Positions 22,744-36,071 are shown, numbered from the stretch's first letter. The stretch is 47,140 bases of DNA from Klebsormidium nitens (GCA_000708835.1 DF237600.1:1-47140); one strand, 5' to 3'. The notes: a model not told the origin generated them from the sequence alone. Numbers and translations are program-made.

Positions 22744-25700
22744 ATGACTTCACCGGGGCCCACTCCCCGGACACGGCATCGGAAGAAAAAGTCAGCGTCA
22801 GCGGAGATCGATAGTTCGCAACTGGTAAGCCCATGGCTGGGCAGCATTAGCCGACACTTTCGTCCTGAAGGTAGCTGCCTCAGCATTCTTGTCGTTCCTT
22901 GAACAAGGTCAAGTTCTCGGACAGGGGATGCCATGTGGGCACAGGAAGTCGCAAGCACAACACGGGCTTCTACTATGCACGTGTTCCTCCTGCTTCACTC
23001 TGCTTACCCATCTCATAACATGTTCTTTGTTTACCCATCTCTATTGGACAGGGTGGTTCTGCCAGCAAAAAGGCCTCTACTTGGTTAGCAGTGTGTTTGA
23101 AAGTGGATGTCACATTCATTGAAGTTCTGTCCACTTGTCAAGCTTTTGGTGCCAGAAAATCCAATCTATAATCAAACTTCGTACTCTGTTTTCTGTACCC
23201 AATCACTGATGGACTGCCCGCTTTTCCCCTACTCCAAGGGCCCCCGCTCCTTTTCCCAGTACTTTTGTTTCATTCATGTTTCCCTGCTCTTTGGCACAGC
23301 GTTGCCCCTCTCTTGTGCCAGACCCCTCTTCCCTGTGCCCGTGCTGGATGCAGGGAGATGTCGGAGATGCCAAGGGGGCCATGGCGCCGCAGGAGGGTCA
23401 GGGCCACTCGCGGCGGAACAGCCACGGGCACGGGCATGGCCACGGGCTGCTGGTGGACCGGCAGGACAAGTACGCGAGTCTGCGCATCCGCGCGCTGAGC
23501 AGCGTGTGGATGATTGTCTCGTTCTGCGCGGTGATTTACCTGGGGCACATTTACATCTGGGCCATGATCGTGGGCATCCAGATCGTCATGGCCAAGGAGC
23601 TCTTCAAGCTGGCCGCCCTGGCGCAGCGCGAAAAGAACCTCCCCGGCTTCCGCCTCATCAACTGGTGAGCGCCCGCGTAGCACAGACTCTTCTGAAGGTA
23701 GGAAGCCCAGTATGTCAAAATTAGCCGGAAGTTGGAGGGCCAGCCCCGCTCAGTACTGACTACAAGCCCGTTGCATTCATTCGGAAGCAGCAGTTGCCTC
23801 ACTTAAGTCTTTGCATAACCTCCAGGTCCTATCCGGTGGGAGACAACCCGTGTCCGGATAAGGGAAATGAAAACTAAGTAGCCATGCCTTATTCCGCAAT
23901 GACGGACGTTGGAGCCCATTTCTTCTTCGAGATTTTAAGCATGATCTGAAGGCATCGCAACCTTGACAGGGAGCCCGTTCTTTGGTTGATTTCAATCCGG
24001 AAAACAAGTGTGTCTTCGCAGCCTTTTGCTGTTCACGAGGTCCCAGTTGACTTGCTTTACAAAAAGCTGTGGGTTGGTCCAAAGCTTTTGTACAAGCTTT
24101 TGTATGGGAACAGGTCTTGTGCACACAAGAATGCATGTTAGCCTGCCACTTGCTGGTAGGCGGGAAGTCAGGAGACACATCCGGCCCTGACGCGATCAGG
24201 CAGTTTGCGATGCAAGGAGGATTTGGGGGTCAGATTCCTCAAAACGGCCAAAAGTTTTCCTGTTCATGGAAGGGGCATACACACAGTAGCAGACGAACAA
24301 CAGGTCTCCGGGCTATGCTGTATGCCCCAACCGGTCCGGACGTTTGCTTGGATTCGTGTGCCTGCGGTGTGCCTGGTCAGAAGCGGTGCTTGCGTTGCTG
24401 CTCGTGCAGGGCGATCTTCTTGACGGGCATGCTGTACGTGTACGGGCGCTTCATGAACCGGCAGCTGACGGTGACCATCTCGAGCGACCGCCAGCTGGCG
24501 CGCATCTTCATCGTCTTCCTGCGCTACCACACGCTCATCTGCTACTCGCTCTACATCGGAAGTGCGCGCACCAAACTCTGCCTTCCCAGTTGTACACTCG
24601 AACAATTGCAATCTGGGCTTGCTTCAAAGGCTGTCACTGGCTGCCCTCATCAACGTGCGAGCTGCGTTGTGCTCTTGCATCCAGTGGGCTAGGTCCTATC
24701 TCGCCGCCAACCGAAGTAGTCCCTTTTTTGTGGTAACCTCCCCAAGGCCCAGCCCGCTGCCCCATGCGGGGCTAATGGCCCCCATGACTGGCGCACGTGC
24801 AGGCACGATCACTTTCATTCTGAGCCTGAAGAAGGGGCTGTACCAGTACCAGTTCGGGCAGTACGCGTGGACGCACATGATCCTGTTCGTGGTGTTCACC
24901 CAGAGCGCGTTCACGGTGGCCAACGTGTACGAGGGCATCCTGTGGTTCCTGCTCCCCGTCGCGCTCATCATCATCAACGACATCTCCGCGTACCTCGTCG
25001 GCTTCTTCTTCGGCCGCACGCCGCTCATCAAGCTCTCGCCCAAAAAGACCTGGGAGGGCTTCATCGGGGCCTCCTTCATCACCATGGCGGCAGCCTTCCT
25101 CGTAAGCCGCCCAACCCCCGCCTCTAGTTGCGCCGACCAGCGCAGCACGCCGCAGCCCCTGCCGGGGCCTCCGTAAATTTGGGGCCCACAGCAACGGTTC
25201 TCAATCACATCTTTACTATTGGAGCGCGTGTGGATGGGCAGCTTCACAGCGTAGGGTCTGTCTCCTGGCAACCTGCACCTGTGATCCGCTTGTCCTCAGT
25301 ACTGTGCCTTTGAGTATAATGTGCCTGCCCTCAGCTCTGACCAATATCGACTCGTTTGCCGTTTTGACTCAGGTGCGAACACGTCCTTCTGCTTGCCACT
25401 TCCACAGTGTCGATTCCATAAGCTAAGCTTGGCTTGTCGCCCCGCCTTGCCCCAGCCTGTGACTGCCCGTTCGTTTCGGCCTCTAACTCCGCTCTCTTGC
25501 ATGCTGCCAGCTGGCGGGCATCCTGGGCCGCTACCAGTGGATGACGTGTCCACGCACCGACCTGTCCACGGGCTGGCTCACCTGCGACCCGGGCGAGCTG
25601 TTTGTCCTGCGCCACCTCAAGCTCCCGCGCTTCCTCGAGGCGCTGCTTCCAGACTGGGTGCGCACTTCAATACGCTCCGCTCCTGTTTTGCCCCATCCAC

Positions 25701-26668
25701 ATCAGACACCTGGCAGAGATTGAGTTTGACGCATATGGACTTTCTTCGCCGAGCGGCCCCTCCCTTTTATTCTTTCTGGATAAGGGATACAGCCCAGCTC
25801 GGATCGAAAATTGACCCAAAAGCGCAGATCTGAATGACTAGGCAGGGTCAAAATCAGCGAAGTTGCGTCCATTTACTTCGACTAGCGATGCCCCCAAGCC
25901 GCCTTTCTCTTCTTTCGTTTCTTCGACTGCGCTCATTGTCTGATCAAGACCCGCTTGACCTCGTATGCCCCGAGCGCTGACTGGGCGTGTGTGCGGGTGC
26001 AGTTCCGGTGGCAGTCGTGGACGTATTTGCCCATCCAGATCCACGCGCTCGCGTATGGGCTCATGGCCAGCAGCATCGCCCCCTTCGGCGGCTTCTTCGC
26101 GAGCGGGTTCAAGCGCGCGTTCAAGATCAAGGACTTTGGCGACAGCATCCCGGGCCACGGCGGCATGACGGACCGCATGGACTGCCAAATGGTCATGGCC
26201 GTCGCGGCCTACATCTACTACCAGTCCTTCATCGCGCACCGCAGGCTCTCCGTCGACAGCCTGCTCCCGCGGGTGAGCCGCGACCCAAATGCCCACCGCT
26301 TCTCTACGTTCGACATATGCGTCCAGTCGGTGATAGGCCGAAAGCACCACCTTGCGGGTCCCAGGCTTCTTTGCTTTCGGGACTCCTTTGGTCTACGACA
26401 TGAGGGCTTACTAAGATTGCTCTTTGATCCAATCTCTTGAATTTAAATGGTGGGCAAATGCTTGCTCCAGAATCACTTGGGGTTCTCTTTCCATGGTCGT
26501 TGCTGGTCTTGCAACTGTCACTTTAAGGCACCTTAAGCCCATTGATCGACGTGAGCTGATATCTCTTTGCTGGTTGCTGCGCAGATCCTGAAGCTCTCCA
26601 CGCAACAACAAGTAGAGCTGTATTACAAACTCGGGAATATACTACACGGAGAAGGGATAACATTCTAG
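22744..26668 (+). CDS. CDS: CDP-diacylglycerol synthase (phosphatidate cytidylyltransferase)
   Basis: Makes CDP-diacylglycerol from phosphatidate and CTP, the precursor of phosphatidylinositol, phosphatidylglycerol and cardiolipin; an integral membrane protein, in plants of this type of the ER. Exons: 22744-22824, 23354-23664, 24410-24561, 24803-25101, 25511-25657, 26003-26272, 26585-26668; GT-AG and in frame, 447 residues. The short first exon ([16 protein letters not shown]) resembles the basic start of plant CDS1 and joins in phase, which decided the start. Several hydrophobic helices follow, then [20 protein letters not shown]. The family signature spans about 364-390, with [15 protein letters not shown] and HGGMTDRMD. 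It matches eukaryotic plant CDS1 to CDS3 better than the bacterial-type plastid forms. Oddity: an HGHGHGHG run near the N-terminus. Confidence 0.95.
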
Positions 26669-27350
26669 ACGTGGGACGTTTTCGTTCTTGCCTGCATAGC
26701 ATACAAGTCGAGGCACTTCTTCGGCTGGACTTCCTCAAATAATGGGTCATTGCAACGTATGGCCAGAGAGCGAAGAATCGTCGAGTCATAAGGCTCCCAA
26801 CCCAATGTGCTGCTAGAATGCACGTATCTGGGCCCTAATGTTCATGTATGTGCATGTTGAAAGGCTTGAGCTTAATATGCTGTTATAATGCACATGATGC
26901 GCACCGATTGACTGTTTCAATCGTTTTCAAAAGGCTCTTGCCAAACCTCATGTGCGTTTACAAAACCTTATATTAATAAAATGCACGACTACCTAACATA
27001 TGTTCAAAATTACTACTGTAGTAAACGTGGCCAGAATTACGTCCTAGAAATATCCGACGACCAGGCATGCAATGCCCTACATCACCCTACGGTATATGCA
27101 CTGCAATTCGAACTTGGAGCTCGGGCGTGCGCGCGCTCATATGACGGTTGCCGAATGATGATCGCACCGATTCAAAAGCCAGGCCCAGCTAGCATGGCGT
27201 GACTCCGCTGGCAGTGGTACTATGGTATGCTCTAACTCTGTGGGACTAGAGTTGGAATACTAGAAGGAGCAGAAGCAGGCGCATTTCAGCAGTTGAGCGC
27301 TACACGGGCCTGCAATCCAATTCAATTCTGCGTTGACGGACGCTTGGCCC
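26669..27350. other. Intergenic, about 680 bp, no gene seen
   Basis: Between the stop of the CDP-DAG synthase and the start of the PnsB1 gene, both on the plus strand. It holds the 3' end of one and the promoter of the other. No convincing open frame or repeat. Confidence 0.5.
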
Positions 27351-30300
27351 ATGATGGAGTCCTTCATTTTGCGTCGCAGCACTCTTAGCTCGGGCTGCCA
27401 TTGCCTGGCTGGTGCAGGACAGGCATCAAGGCAGGGGACGGCTTCGCTGCGGTCGGCCAGCAGCGGTGGCCTTGTCGGCTGGGTGGAGAGCATCTGTGGG
27501 GACAGGCAGCGGCTGCAGAGGGGCCAGGAATGTGGCCCCAAAGGAAGGCGTAGGCAAGTGCGTGCAGAATTGCGGAAAGAGCAGAGTAAGCAGTACGAGC
27601 TCTTCAAGGAATACGAGAGCATCCCCGGGCGGGGTGGCCTGCTGGGAGAGAGGCAGAAGGAGAATCCAGCGCTGCCAAAAGACCCCAACAGTGCAGAAGG
27701 CTGGGCGCAAGTGCCTGCGGTGAGACAGGGGTCGTAAGCTGACTCAGAGGATGGAAGAATGCACTCTGTTGACGGTGCATTGTGAAATTTGCCAAGATGC
27801 TAAGAGTTGCATCTTGTTGAGACGTTTAAGCTGAACCCTGCAAATCACTGAGGTTGTTTACCAATGCAGCAGAAAGAGGAAGATGGTATTTGAAATTGTC
27901 ATGGTCTGCTCCCAAATTCTGTGCAATGGGAATATCTTGCAAGCCCTAGTGTTTAGCTGCTCTCAGGCTCGTTGCTTGCATCCTGGCTTGGCAGCCACGC
28001 ACATTCCTTCGCTTGACATCGAGCAAGTTTTCCAACCCCTCCACATCTCCAAATTCTTCAAAATGTCTTTAAGTGTGCGCCACTTTGCATTGGTGCAGGG
28101 GTATCTGCCTGAGTTTGCGGACTACGGCATCTTTGTGCGCGGCGACGTGCGCGTGTGCATCTGCCTGGTGGCGGGCGGCGTGGTGGAGAACCTGCTGTTC
28201 TTCCCGGTGCTGGAGCAGCTGCGCGCGCGCTACCCGGGCGTGCTGGTGGACATCTTTGCCAACGAGCGCGCCAAGCAGGCGTACGAGCTCAACTGGATCG
28301 TGCGCCGCACCAATGTGGTGCCTTTTGATGACCGGATGCTCGTGGGGGGCGACTACGCCGACTTTGTGGGCAAGATGAAGGTCAGGGCACCCCTGTGCTG
28401 TGCAAAGGCAGTGCAAGAGTTGGATGATACACAGAGCAAGCCTGCAATCATGTGGCGCTCTTGTCTTGTCATGAAAGTATGTAGCCATTGATTGGCTCTT
28501 ATTTGGAAGCAGATGAACTTCCGCGGTCTTGCTTGATATGCAACCTGTTGCTCAGCGGAGCACTCATCACTGCCGTGCATATGCTTCAAAATCAGAGAGC
28601 AGGGCCATGGCTGAGACAGTTTCTGTGCACTGTGTGCAGAGCATCTACGCCGAAATGATCGTATCGACACGGCCGGCGGGGCTGGGCCACGCGGTGACGC
28701 TAGGCTTCTCAGATGCGCGCCTGCAGATGGGCTACGTCCTGCCCAACGTGAATGGGGCCGGTGCTGCCAGGCTGTTGACCAACCCCCTCACCGCACCAGT
28801 GGTGGACATCACCACCCGGGGGGTCAACATGTAAGGGATGGCGGCATCGTGATGCCCCCGCAAGGCTGATCTTTGAACTCGATGGCTATCAAAGCATGCT
28901 GGTGAAAAATGTTTTAAGTTCTTTGAAGAGATCGAGACCAGTGAAAGAATCAGCAAGAATGCTGACAGAGTCAGACAATAGCTTCCTTGTTCAGAAGGGC
29001 GCAAGTGATTTTGCAGTGCTTGCTCACGAGCAATAAAGTAGTAAGACACTCTGTCACCCCTTCGCTCCGCTGTGCCCCGCTGCAGGTACTCGGAGATGCT
29101 GGAGGCACTGGAGGGAGTCCCTGAGGAGATCCCCCCGCTGCGCATTGCCATCTCAGACACGCTGCGCGAGGTTGCGACGTACAAGCAGGGCAAGGCGGGC
29201 GTGGCCAAAGGCGAATACCTGCTGGTGCACGGCCTGCAGTCAGAGAGCACAGCCACCATGGCGCCGCGGGGAGACACCGACTGCCTGCTCGACCTGCCAG
29301 CCTGGGCCGCCATCCTGCAGAATGTCAGGTGAGGCGGCTGCGGGGAAGCAGGAGGTGCAGCAGAAAGGGTTTGGCTTTCGTGGCTGCGTGCTGGCTTACA
29401 AAGGTCAATGTGCTGCTAAGGGAAAGGATTGTGTAGGCCTCCCTCGCGCTCCTTCTGATGATCACATTGGGGGATGGACGAGCGAGGGGGCAGTCTTGTG
29501 ATTAGGAATTGGCAAGGAAAGGTCCCAATCAGTTGTGCTAGAGTCCATCTCGACTTGTACTGCTAGCTCTCAGCAGTGCTTGTTTTGAAGCCTTTGCTGT
29601 TTAGCCCAGCTCCCAATATGCTCATGTGCGGTTTGGTTGCAGCTCCCCCGTGTTGTTCTTGGTCCCCCGGGAGAAGGACGTGGCCCGCGCCAAGGAGGCC
29701 CTCCCCTCCAACGTGCGCGTCCTCTTTGTCTCAACTCCGGGACAGGTGAGCACCCTCCTCGCCCCCAGTAAACCACGATGCCAATAGGGACTCCCGTCAT
29801 ATCGTCAATGCTGCAGGTCCAAGGGGCCTTTGCTGCCAATGCAGATGCTGACTTGGGCGCCCTGCCAGACCGGGACTTCTGAGCAAGCTGGACACTGTAG
29901 CACACTCAAATCGCAAGCCCTGCTTTGCTCTTGATCCGATGGCTCCACATTCATTGTTGTCGAGGAAGCTGGAAATAGGTTGGTGGTGAGAACAGGGCAG
30001 GAAAGGAAAGACTTGGACTGCGTTTTGCCCACGATATGACGTCCAGCCCGAACACGTCATTTATGCTGGCCGTATTGCTGCCACGTTGGACCACCTGTGT
30101 ACGCATGCGCAGCTTACATCTAGCAACGGTTTCGGCTGCACTCTAAGTCTGACGTCACGGCCTTGGGGGGTTTGCAGCTGGCGGTGCTGATCGACGAGAG
30201 CGCGGGCGTGCTGACCACCAACACGGCGGCGCTGCAGCTGGCCGTCGCCGTCCAGAAGCCCAGGTGAGGCGCGGGGCACGCAGGCCAGGGACTCAGACTG

Positions 30301-30641
30301 CAGGGATTGGAAGCGTCTCAGCAGCTCTAGCAGAGGTGGCAAAGGGCTGCAAGGAGAGACAAACACTGTTCGCTGTTGGTTGGAGGCGTGGTTTGAAATG
30401 TTGCACTGTTTATCAAGCTTCTTGTTCTTGAGAGAAAGTCTTGCTGAGTTCCACGCTTGGTGCCCGCAGTGTTGCGTTGTTTGCCACGAGCGACAAGGCA
30501 GAGGCGTTTGCTCCGGACCCGGAGTCTCGGAAGGTCCACGTGGTGGTGTCCACAACGGGCCGGCTGGCTGACGTGGACGCAAAGCAAGCAGCGGAGGCGG
30601 TGAAAAGCCTGGCCAGTCAGCCAGAGCTAGCACTCGCCTGA
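27351..30641 (+). CDS. PnsB1: Photosynthetic NDH subcomplex B subunit 1 (NDF1/NDH48), chloroplast
   Basis: In land plants PnsB1 is a nuclear-encoded peripheral subunit of the chloroplast NADH dehydrogenase-like complex, which carries cyclic electron flow around photosystem I. Exons: 27351-27719, 28099-28380, 28640-28830, 29086-29328, 29643-29745, 30178-30263, 30470-30641; all GT-AG and in frame, 481 residues. The first 40 residues or so (MMESFILRRSTLSSGCHCLA) look like a transit peptide. Conserved blocks, matched from memory to Arabidopsis PnsB1: RGDVRVC, AGGVVENLLFFPVLEQL, RYPGVLVD, AGLGHA, YVLPNVNGAGA, VHGLQSES, VSTPGQLAVLIDESAGVLTT. The fold is glycosyltransferase-like. Two ATGs are adjacent at 27351 and 27354; the first is used. 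Confidence is high for the family. That the complex itself is present is inference. Confidence 0.88.
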
Positions 30642-32185
30642 GCACAGCTTTTGGATGTTATACCAGATCTCTAGATCATTATCAGGTAACCAGCAATAGT
30701 GTACGGTCTATACTAGGATTGCAGAATGGTCGACCCCCTGGACTCTTGATGGCTGGTTGAAGCTGGTGTGGAAGTCGAGCACCTGGATTGATTGGAAGGT
30801 TCGTACTGTTATTGCTTGTTCATGGTTCTCGTCCAGACTCACGGCTAAGGTTGGTCAACTCTCCATACTGCTTTGAAGGAAGTTTTATCGGGCCCCGGAC
30901 CTGGCAGTGCTTGGCATTCATTGAATTGAAGAACTATGATCTCTTGTCGAAATTGCTGAAGCCAGATTGTATAGGCCATACTTAAGGCTTCTTGCATTGG
31001 TATGACAATTCCAACATGGACTGTGTGCATGTCTTTCGGTCTATCATAGACTCGGACTTAACAACCAGCATGACAGTGACATGCCGCCCATGCAGAGCCT
31101 AGGGCCCGGCTGGGTTCCGATCATCATCCGTTCGGTGCTGAGCTTTAACAAGAATTGGTTGTCCGACTCAGTTCGTCATTGTCAGCAGCTATACTCGATA
31201 TGCGTTCAACGCGCAGCGTCTCAAGGTCGATCTATACATGTGCGTACGATCGATTGGAATCTGAGATCTTAGAATGCATGGTCTTGCGTTAAGGGCGCCG
31301 GCCAGCCCATGTTTTTGTACGCACGACGTACATGCATTTCAATGAAGGTCACTAGTCTCATGCATGTATAGTCTATGCTATAAACGAATGCATCAGTGAC
31401 TCAAGCTAGACGTACAGAACAATTTGATGCCGCAGCCGCGCTGGCTTTAGGACGCGCAATATTAAGACGTTGAGTCCAATTGCTGCCATTCGTTATGCAT
31501 GGCATGGCCGCTTAAATAGCTTTCTTCAGACGGTACGTACTTTGAACCGTACAGGGCCCGGCCTGGGTCGCGCCATGTGAGCGGCCGGTGCCACTGACTG
31601 CGATGCAAGCGACCTCATTGCTTGAAAGTATGCATATGCCACGTCCTGGCTGCTCGTTAAAATGAGGAAGACGTTGTGCAGTGCACGTACCTCAGGCTGT
31701 TGCATCAGCAGAGCCTCATATGATTACGGTGGTGTATACACCGGCTGAGAAACATCCAAGATGGCCACAGGTCTTATCATTGCCGCATACTGCTTGCAAT
31801 TGATTGCTGTTGTCAGACACAATCCTGCTAGGTACCAAGTACCAAAAGCAAACTCTAATCTACTCTGAAAGAGATTTCCGAGCCTACCTGACTAGACCTG
31901 CACTTCGTAAACAACAGAGCTCCAATTGAAAGGGTAAGAGAGCGCCTATTTGCTTATCCGACCTCGCTTGATACTATACACACCGTATCAGAAGCACTGG
32001 ATAGACGCAACAATTCCTGAACCACAGATCCACACCCCCAGGCTGTCCTGTAGACCTACCGCTAATAGTAATCAGTTCTTGCGTTGCCTGATGAGCTTGG
32101 CAGTCGGGACTTCCTACCGAATGCCGACTCTACTTGTTGTGTGCATGTGGATCTGCGTCGACCTATGTAACCACGACATGGCTTG
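30642..32185. other. Convergent intergenic region, about 1.5 kb, no gene seen
   Basis: Lies between the 3' ends of the PnsB1 gene (plus) and the LRRC46-like gene (minus). AT-richer, with stop codons frequent in all frames. I find no gene, RNA gene or clear repeat. Confidence 0.5.
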
Positions 32186-33886
32186 CTAAGAATGCTCCGA
32201 GGATGACGACGGCTGTTGCTTCCCGGACTGCTCACCCGTTTGCAGCTGCAGTTCCTTCAACCGCACTGCCGTGTTGGCTTGCAAGTGCCGCAACTCCGAG
32301 ATGGTCTCCAGGCTGTCCTCGCGATCCTGCAAGCGAGCAGCACGGTCAGAAGCCGCCTCAGTCAGGCCCCACTGTTTTCTCAATCGACGTAAGAGAACAG
32401 GTCAACCGACGAGCTAACAGGTCACCCTTGAGGAAGTCATCACGACGAGTGAGACAAAACCTATTCTTGGGCCAGATGCTACCTAACAAAGATCCCTCCG
32501 CAGAGACAGAGACGAAGGATTGTACTTCGACAGCTGCTCTATTGAACCCTCACCTGTTCAACCCGTTTCCGAGACCGCTGTATCATCTCCCTCGACTCTG
32601 CGGTCAAACCGCCATCCGCCCCTGGGCTTTCTAGGTCTTCTTCCCCCAGATGGTGAGCACCTCCACTGTGAACGCTCGGCCCGTCGTCGTCCAGCTCAGA
32701 CTCCTCGTCCAAGTTCTGGCCGTTGAGGGTCCGTAGGTCGGGCAGGGCCTCGCACACTTGCTTGGTCAGAGTGAGGTCGGAGCAGCACGGGTTGTTGCGC
32801 AGGTCAAGAAAGGACAGCCCCGTCGGGAGGTCCGCTCCTGGGGGGGGATGTCAACGAGCAGTCAGGGGACCACCACCATGGCAGGGGGGACGCCAAAGGA
32901 CGTGGTCTCTCCATGTATGCGAGGCCCCCCGCTGCGGCCAACACACTTCAGAAACTTCCAGAGCACACTGGAAGCCCAACAGTCGGGGCCTTGATGCAAA
33001 CCATGGCTTTTCTCGAGCAGACGAAGGAGCATAGTACAGCTGCACTCTGTACAAACAGCCTCTTGTCTCATGCATCACAGCTCACAGCCGAACTGGCAGA
33101 GTCCCTCTTCTCCCACACAGAAGCATCATAGGTACGGGTGAGTGAAATTAAGTTGCTCACCAGGATTTAAAGAAGCAATCAGATTGTCTGATACGTCCAG
33201 GAATAGAAGCTTTGTCAGCTTCTCCAGCCCTCTCGTTGAGGTCAGCTTGTTCCCCGCCACCGTCAGGAACCGCAGGTTGGTCGCTGATGCCAGTGGGAGA
33301 AGCGACTCGATGCGGTTCTGTGACACAAAACAACTCGCAAAAGCATCAGAATCCCATTCACCTCGTTCGGAAGAAGACCTGCAAAAGGTGGATGTACATG
33401 GCAACTCTCTGCAATGGAACAACCAGGCAAATAGAGCGTATCGCACAGATTCCTGGTAACGTGACTCGTCGAGACGCTGTTCGCATCACCAGGCAAACGA
33501 GGCCCATTGAATGATAATCTGGACCGCTGCTGCAAAGCATGACGGGAGTAGTGCAGGAAACAGACATAGCAGAGCGACAGGTTTTGGACCAGCTGACCTG
33601 TTGTAGGTACAGGTTTGTGATGTTTGGCAGGAGAGGCAGTATCTCGCCGCTGATGGACACAATATTCTCTCGATCAAGCCGCACGTGCTGCAGCTGCTTC
33701 ACCCCATCTTCGCTGCAAAGCACAGGAGCACGTCATGTGCTAGGATACCATGGCTCCCCGAGCTCCACCAGACCAAGGCTAGTGAGCTGACAGATTATGC
33801 TTCAATGAAGACTTCTTCTCGAGTGGACTCCAAAAGTCGACTTTGCTGAGAATCGCAGCTGGTAGGCGCACCACTGAATAGCTCAT
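32186..33886 (-). CDS. LRRC46-like leucine-rich repeat protein, cilium/flagellum associated
   Basis: Exons (minus): 33886-33792, 33712-33598, 33317-33161, 32837-32554, 32326-32186; GT-AG borders in frame, 263 residues. The short first exon (from MSYSVVRLPAAILSKVDF) joins in phase to EDGVKQLQHVRLDRENI. LRR units follow over about 40-150: LPNITNLYLQQNRIESLLPL, LRFLTVAGNKL, LLFLDVSDNLIASL, LSFLDLRNN. Next come a cap (VCEALPDLRTLNG), an acidic stretch and a C-terminal probable coiled coil. The order VRLDRE, LYLQ, LRFL, AGN, LDVSDN matches animal LRRC46 closely as I recall it. LRRC46 is needed for sperm flagella in mice; its biochemical role is unclear. A start further upstream at 33961 is in the same frame and cannot be excluded. 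Confidence 0.72.
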
Positions 33887-36071
33887 GTTTTGAGAGGACA
33901 AAGTTCCACAACAGTAAGTGCAATAGAGCAGCAATTCTGAAGGAAGGAACACTTGACCCAATGTCCAACCCCGGGTGCGAGAATCTCACATGTCGGGGCC
34001 CGTCCCGTTCTCCAGGATATCACTGCTGAGGTTCCGATCCGCGATTGTCGATAAGAGGATACCCACGGCTGACTGAGAGCTTTCAGCTGCAGATGGAGAT
34101 TCCATTGCTGAAATTTAAACTTGGAAGCTTCAGATCTCAAGTTGTTCAGCTCTGCTTGCGCAAATGTATAAAACCATCTCTGGCATCCAAAGCTCAGTTA
34201 CCCTTTCTGATTCACTTCTGCGATGGGCAGCTGGGGTCCTTCGCCTTATAGAAGAGAGTCGGAACGGGCTTCACGAACTAACCAAAGTATCGCATTCAAG
34301 CGATCATGCAGCTTGCAATCAGATGCAACATGGGGAGCGCTTCCAAGTTTCACTATTAAAGCTACAGTAGAACAAGGGACTCGTGTGCATTGCCACCATC
34401 GTGTGGCACATTGCCAACGCCAACTTTCAAGTTTCAGATGGTCGAATCAACACCGACAGTCAACTGCGTGCGCATTTTAGGGTTTGATCATTGGACGGCT
34501 TCATCCACGGGTCCTCACCTAACGATCAAGCGTTCGATTCCTAGCAACAGCAACAACGTCAATTCATTGAACTATCGCGTCTATCAACTTTTTGATGACC
34601 GTGCATGTTCAATGTATAGATGAAGTTCTACTGCCAAGAATTGAAGAATCTACACCAATCGCGTCAACGGGAGGGGAGGAAGAGGGCCTCCTACCCATGT
34701 ACTACAGGGGGTGCTTCAGAAGAAGTCACCACCGGGCTGACTAACAGACTAAGTCGAAAGTAGAAAAGTAAAACAATCCCCCTCCACTCGTGATCAACGG
34801 GATTAGGTAGGGACTCAGTTGACTACGGGCTAAGCTAGTCTCGGCTAAGTCAGGGCTTCAGGGGCCGGCTGCTTGCTGGGGTGCCATTGTTTCGCTTTCG
34901 ACTTGGGGTGCCATTGTTTCGCTCGCCACAAGTGCGTTGAAGGGCTGTAAGACAAATACGTAGACGTGACACAACATGCATTCGAGTGTGTGCGCAGCCA
35001 TACCGAAAGAAACTATCATTATCCGCTATGGTGTACTACGCGGTAACCCTGCCATACTTAACCTAAAGTAATTTTCGACTTGGCCGGATAACCGGCCTCC
35101 TCTGGCATGCTGAATTGGAGGATCAGCACGTAAACACTCATACATGTGTCATGTATGCCATATGAAGCCTATGGCATATTTGGCTATGGCGAGAACGAAA
35201 AAAGATCGGACCGTGTCAGCTAGCTAGCAATCATTCCTGACGGCCAAGCTAGTTCCTCAAAAGTTCCTTCGGCTTAGAATAGCTCATGCAATTTCATTAA
35301 GCGCTTTGAACGTTTAAGTTCACATCACACATCATTCCTCGATCCTTCACTGAGTTGGAATGCATATGAGAACGTTGCTGCATGATCGAGTCAGGGCCTG
35401 TGATCATGACAAAGCTTTATTGTTCGTCAGAATCGCTGCATGCCCGCTGCCACCATGTGGCGATCACGCCATGCCCGGTGAACATGATGATTACTCGAAG
35501 ATACACAGACGATAAAGGGAACCCCATCACCGACGGACAACGGGATCATATGAATCATCGATCTCAATGTACTGCATATGAATCCACCAGGCCCGGTTGC
35601 CAGTAAGAGAAAGGCTTGTCGCTAGGTTGACAATACTGCTTATCGAAGCTATCAAATATGTATGTTTGATCATACAGAAGTTCCAGTAGCCGCCTCTAGT
35701 GTGTTTACAAACCCGCAACGGACCATAGCTCTATGTCTCTATTTGCTCAATGTACACACTACAGTGGCTACTTCTTGACAGCACCCTAGTGCGGCTCATG
35801 ACACATGTGAACCGACACCGAGTGACCTATCGACCAAAGCACTTGATACAAGAATTATACCCCTTTAATGAGCCATATCTTCGTCCTGGACAAACGTAAG
35901 AATATGACCGACAACACCGTTCGTGATCTCTAAAACTATAGCTTCCGAAGCCACCGATGATCTCTTTCATGTCGGAGCCGCGACCCATCACCGAGCGGGA
36001 CACACCGCCAGCCTCGCCAAAGCGTCAGAGGCACAGACTTGCACTCAACAGAGGCTCAAAACCCCGCCCTA
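33887..36071. other. Intergenic, about 2.2 kb, no gene seen
   Basis: Between the 5' end of the LRRC46-like gene and the 3' end of the FAB1 gene, both on the minus strand. It contains the promoter of the first and the terminator region of the second. Apart from one small tandem duplication near 34880 it shows no recognisable feature; open frames are short. Confidence 0.5.
34878..34923. repeat. Short tandem duplication
   Basis: The 19-base block ggggtgccattgtttcgct occurs at 34878-34896 and again at 34905-34923, 27 bases apart. Probably a slippage duplication with no evident function. Confidence 0.7.
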
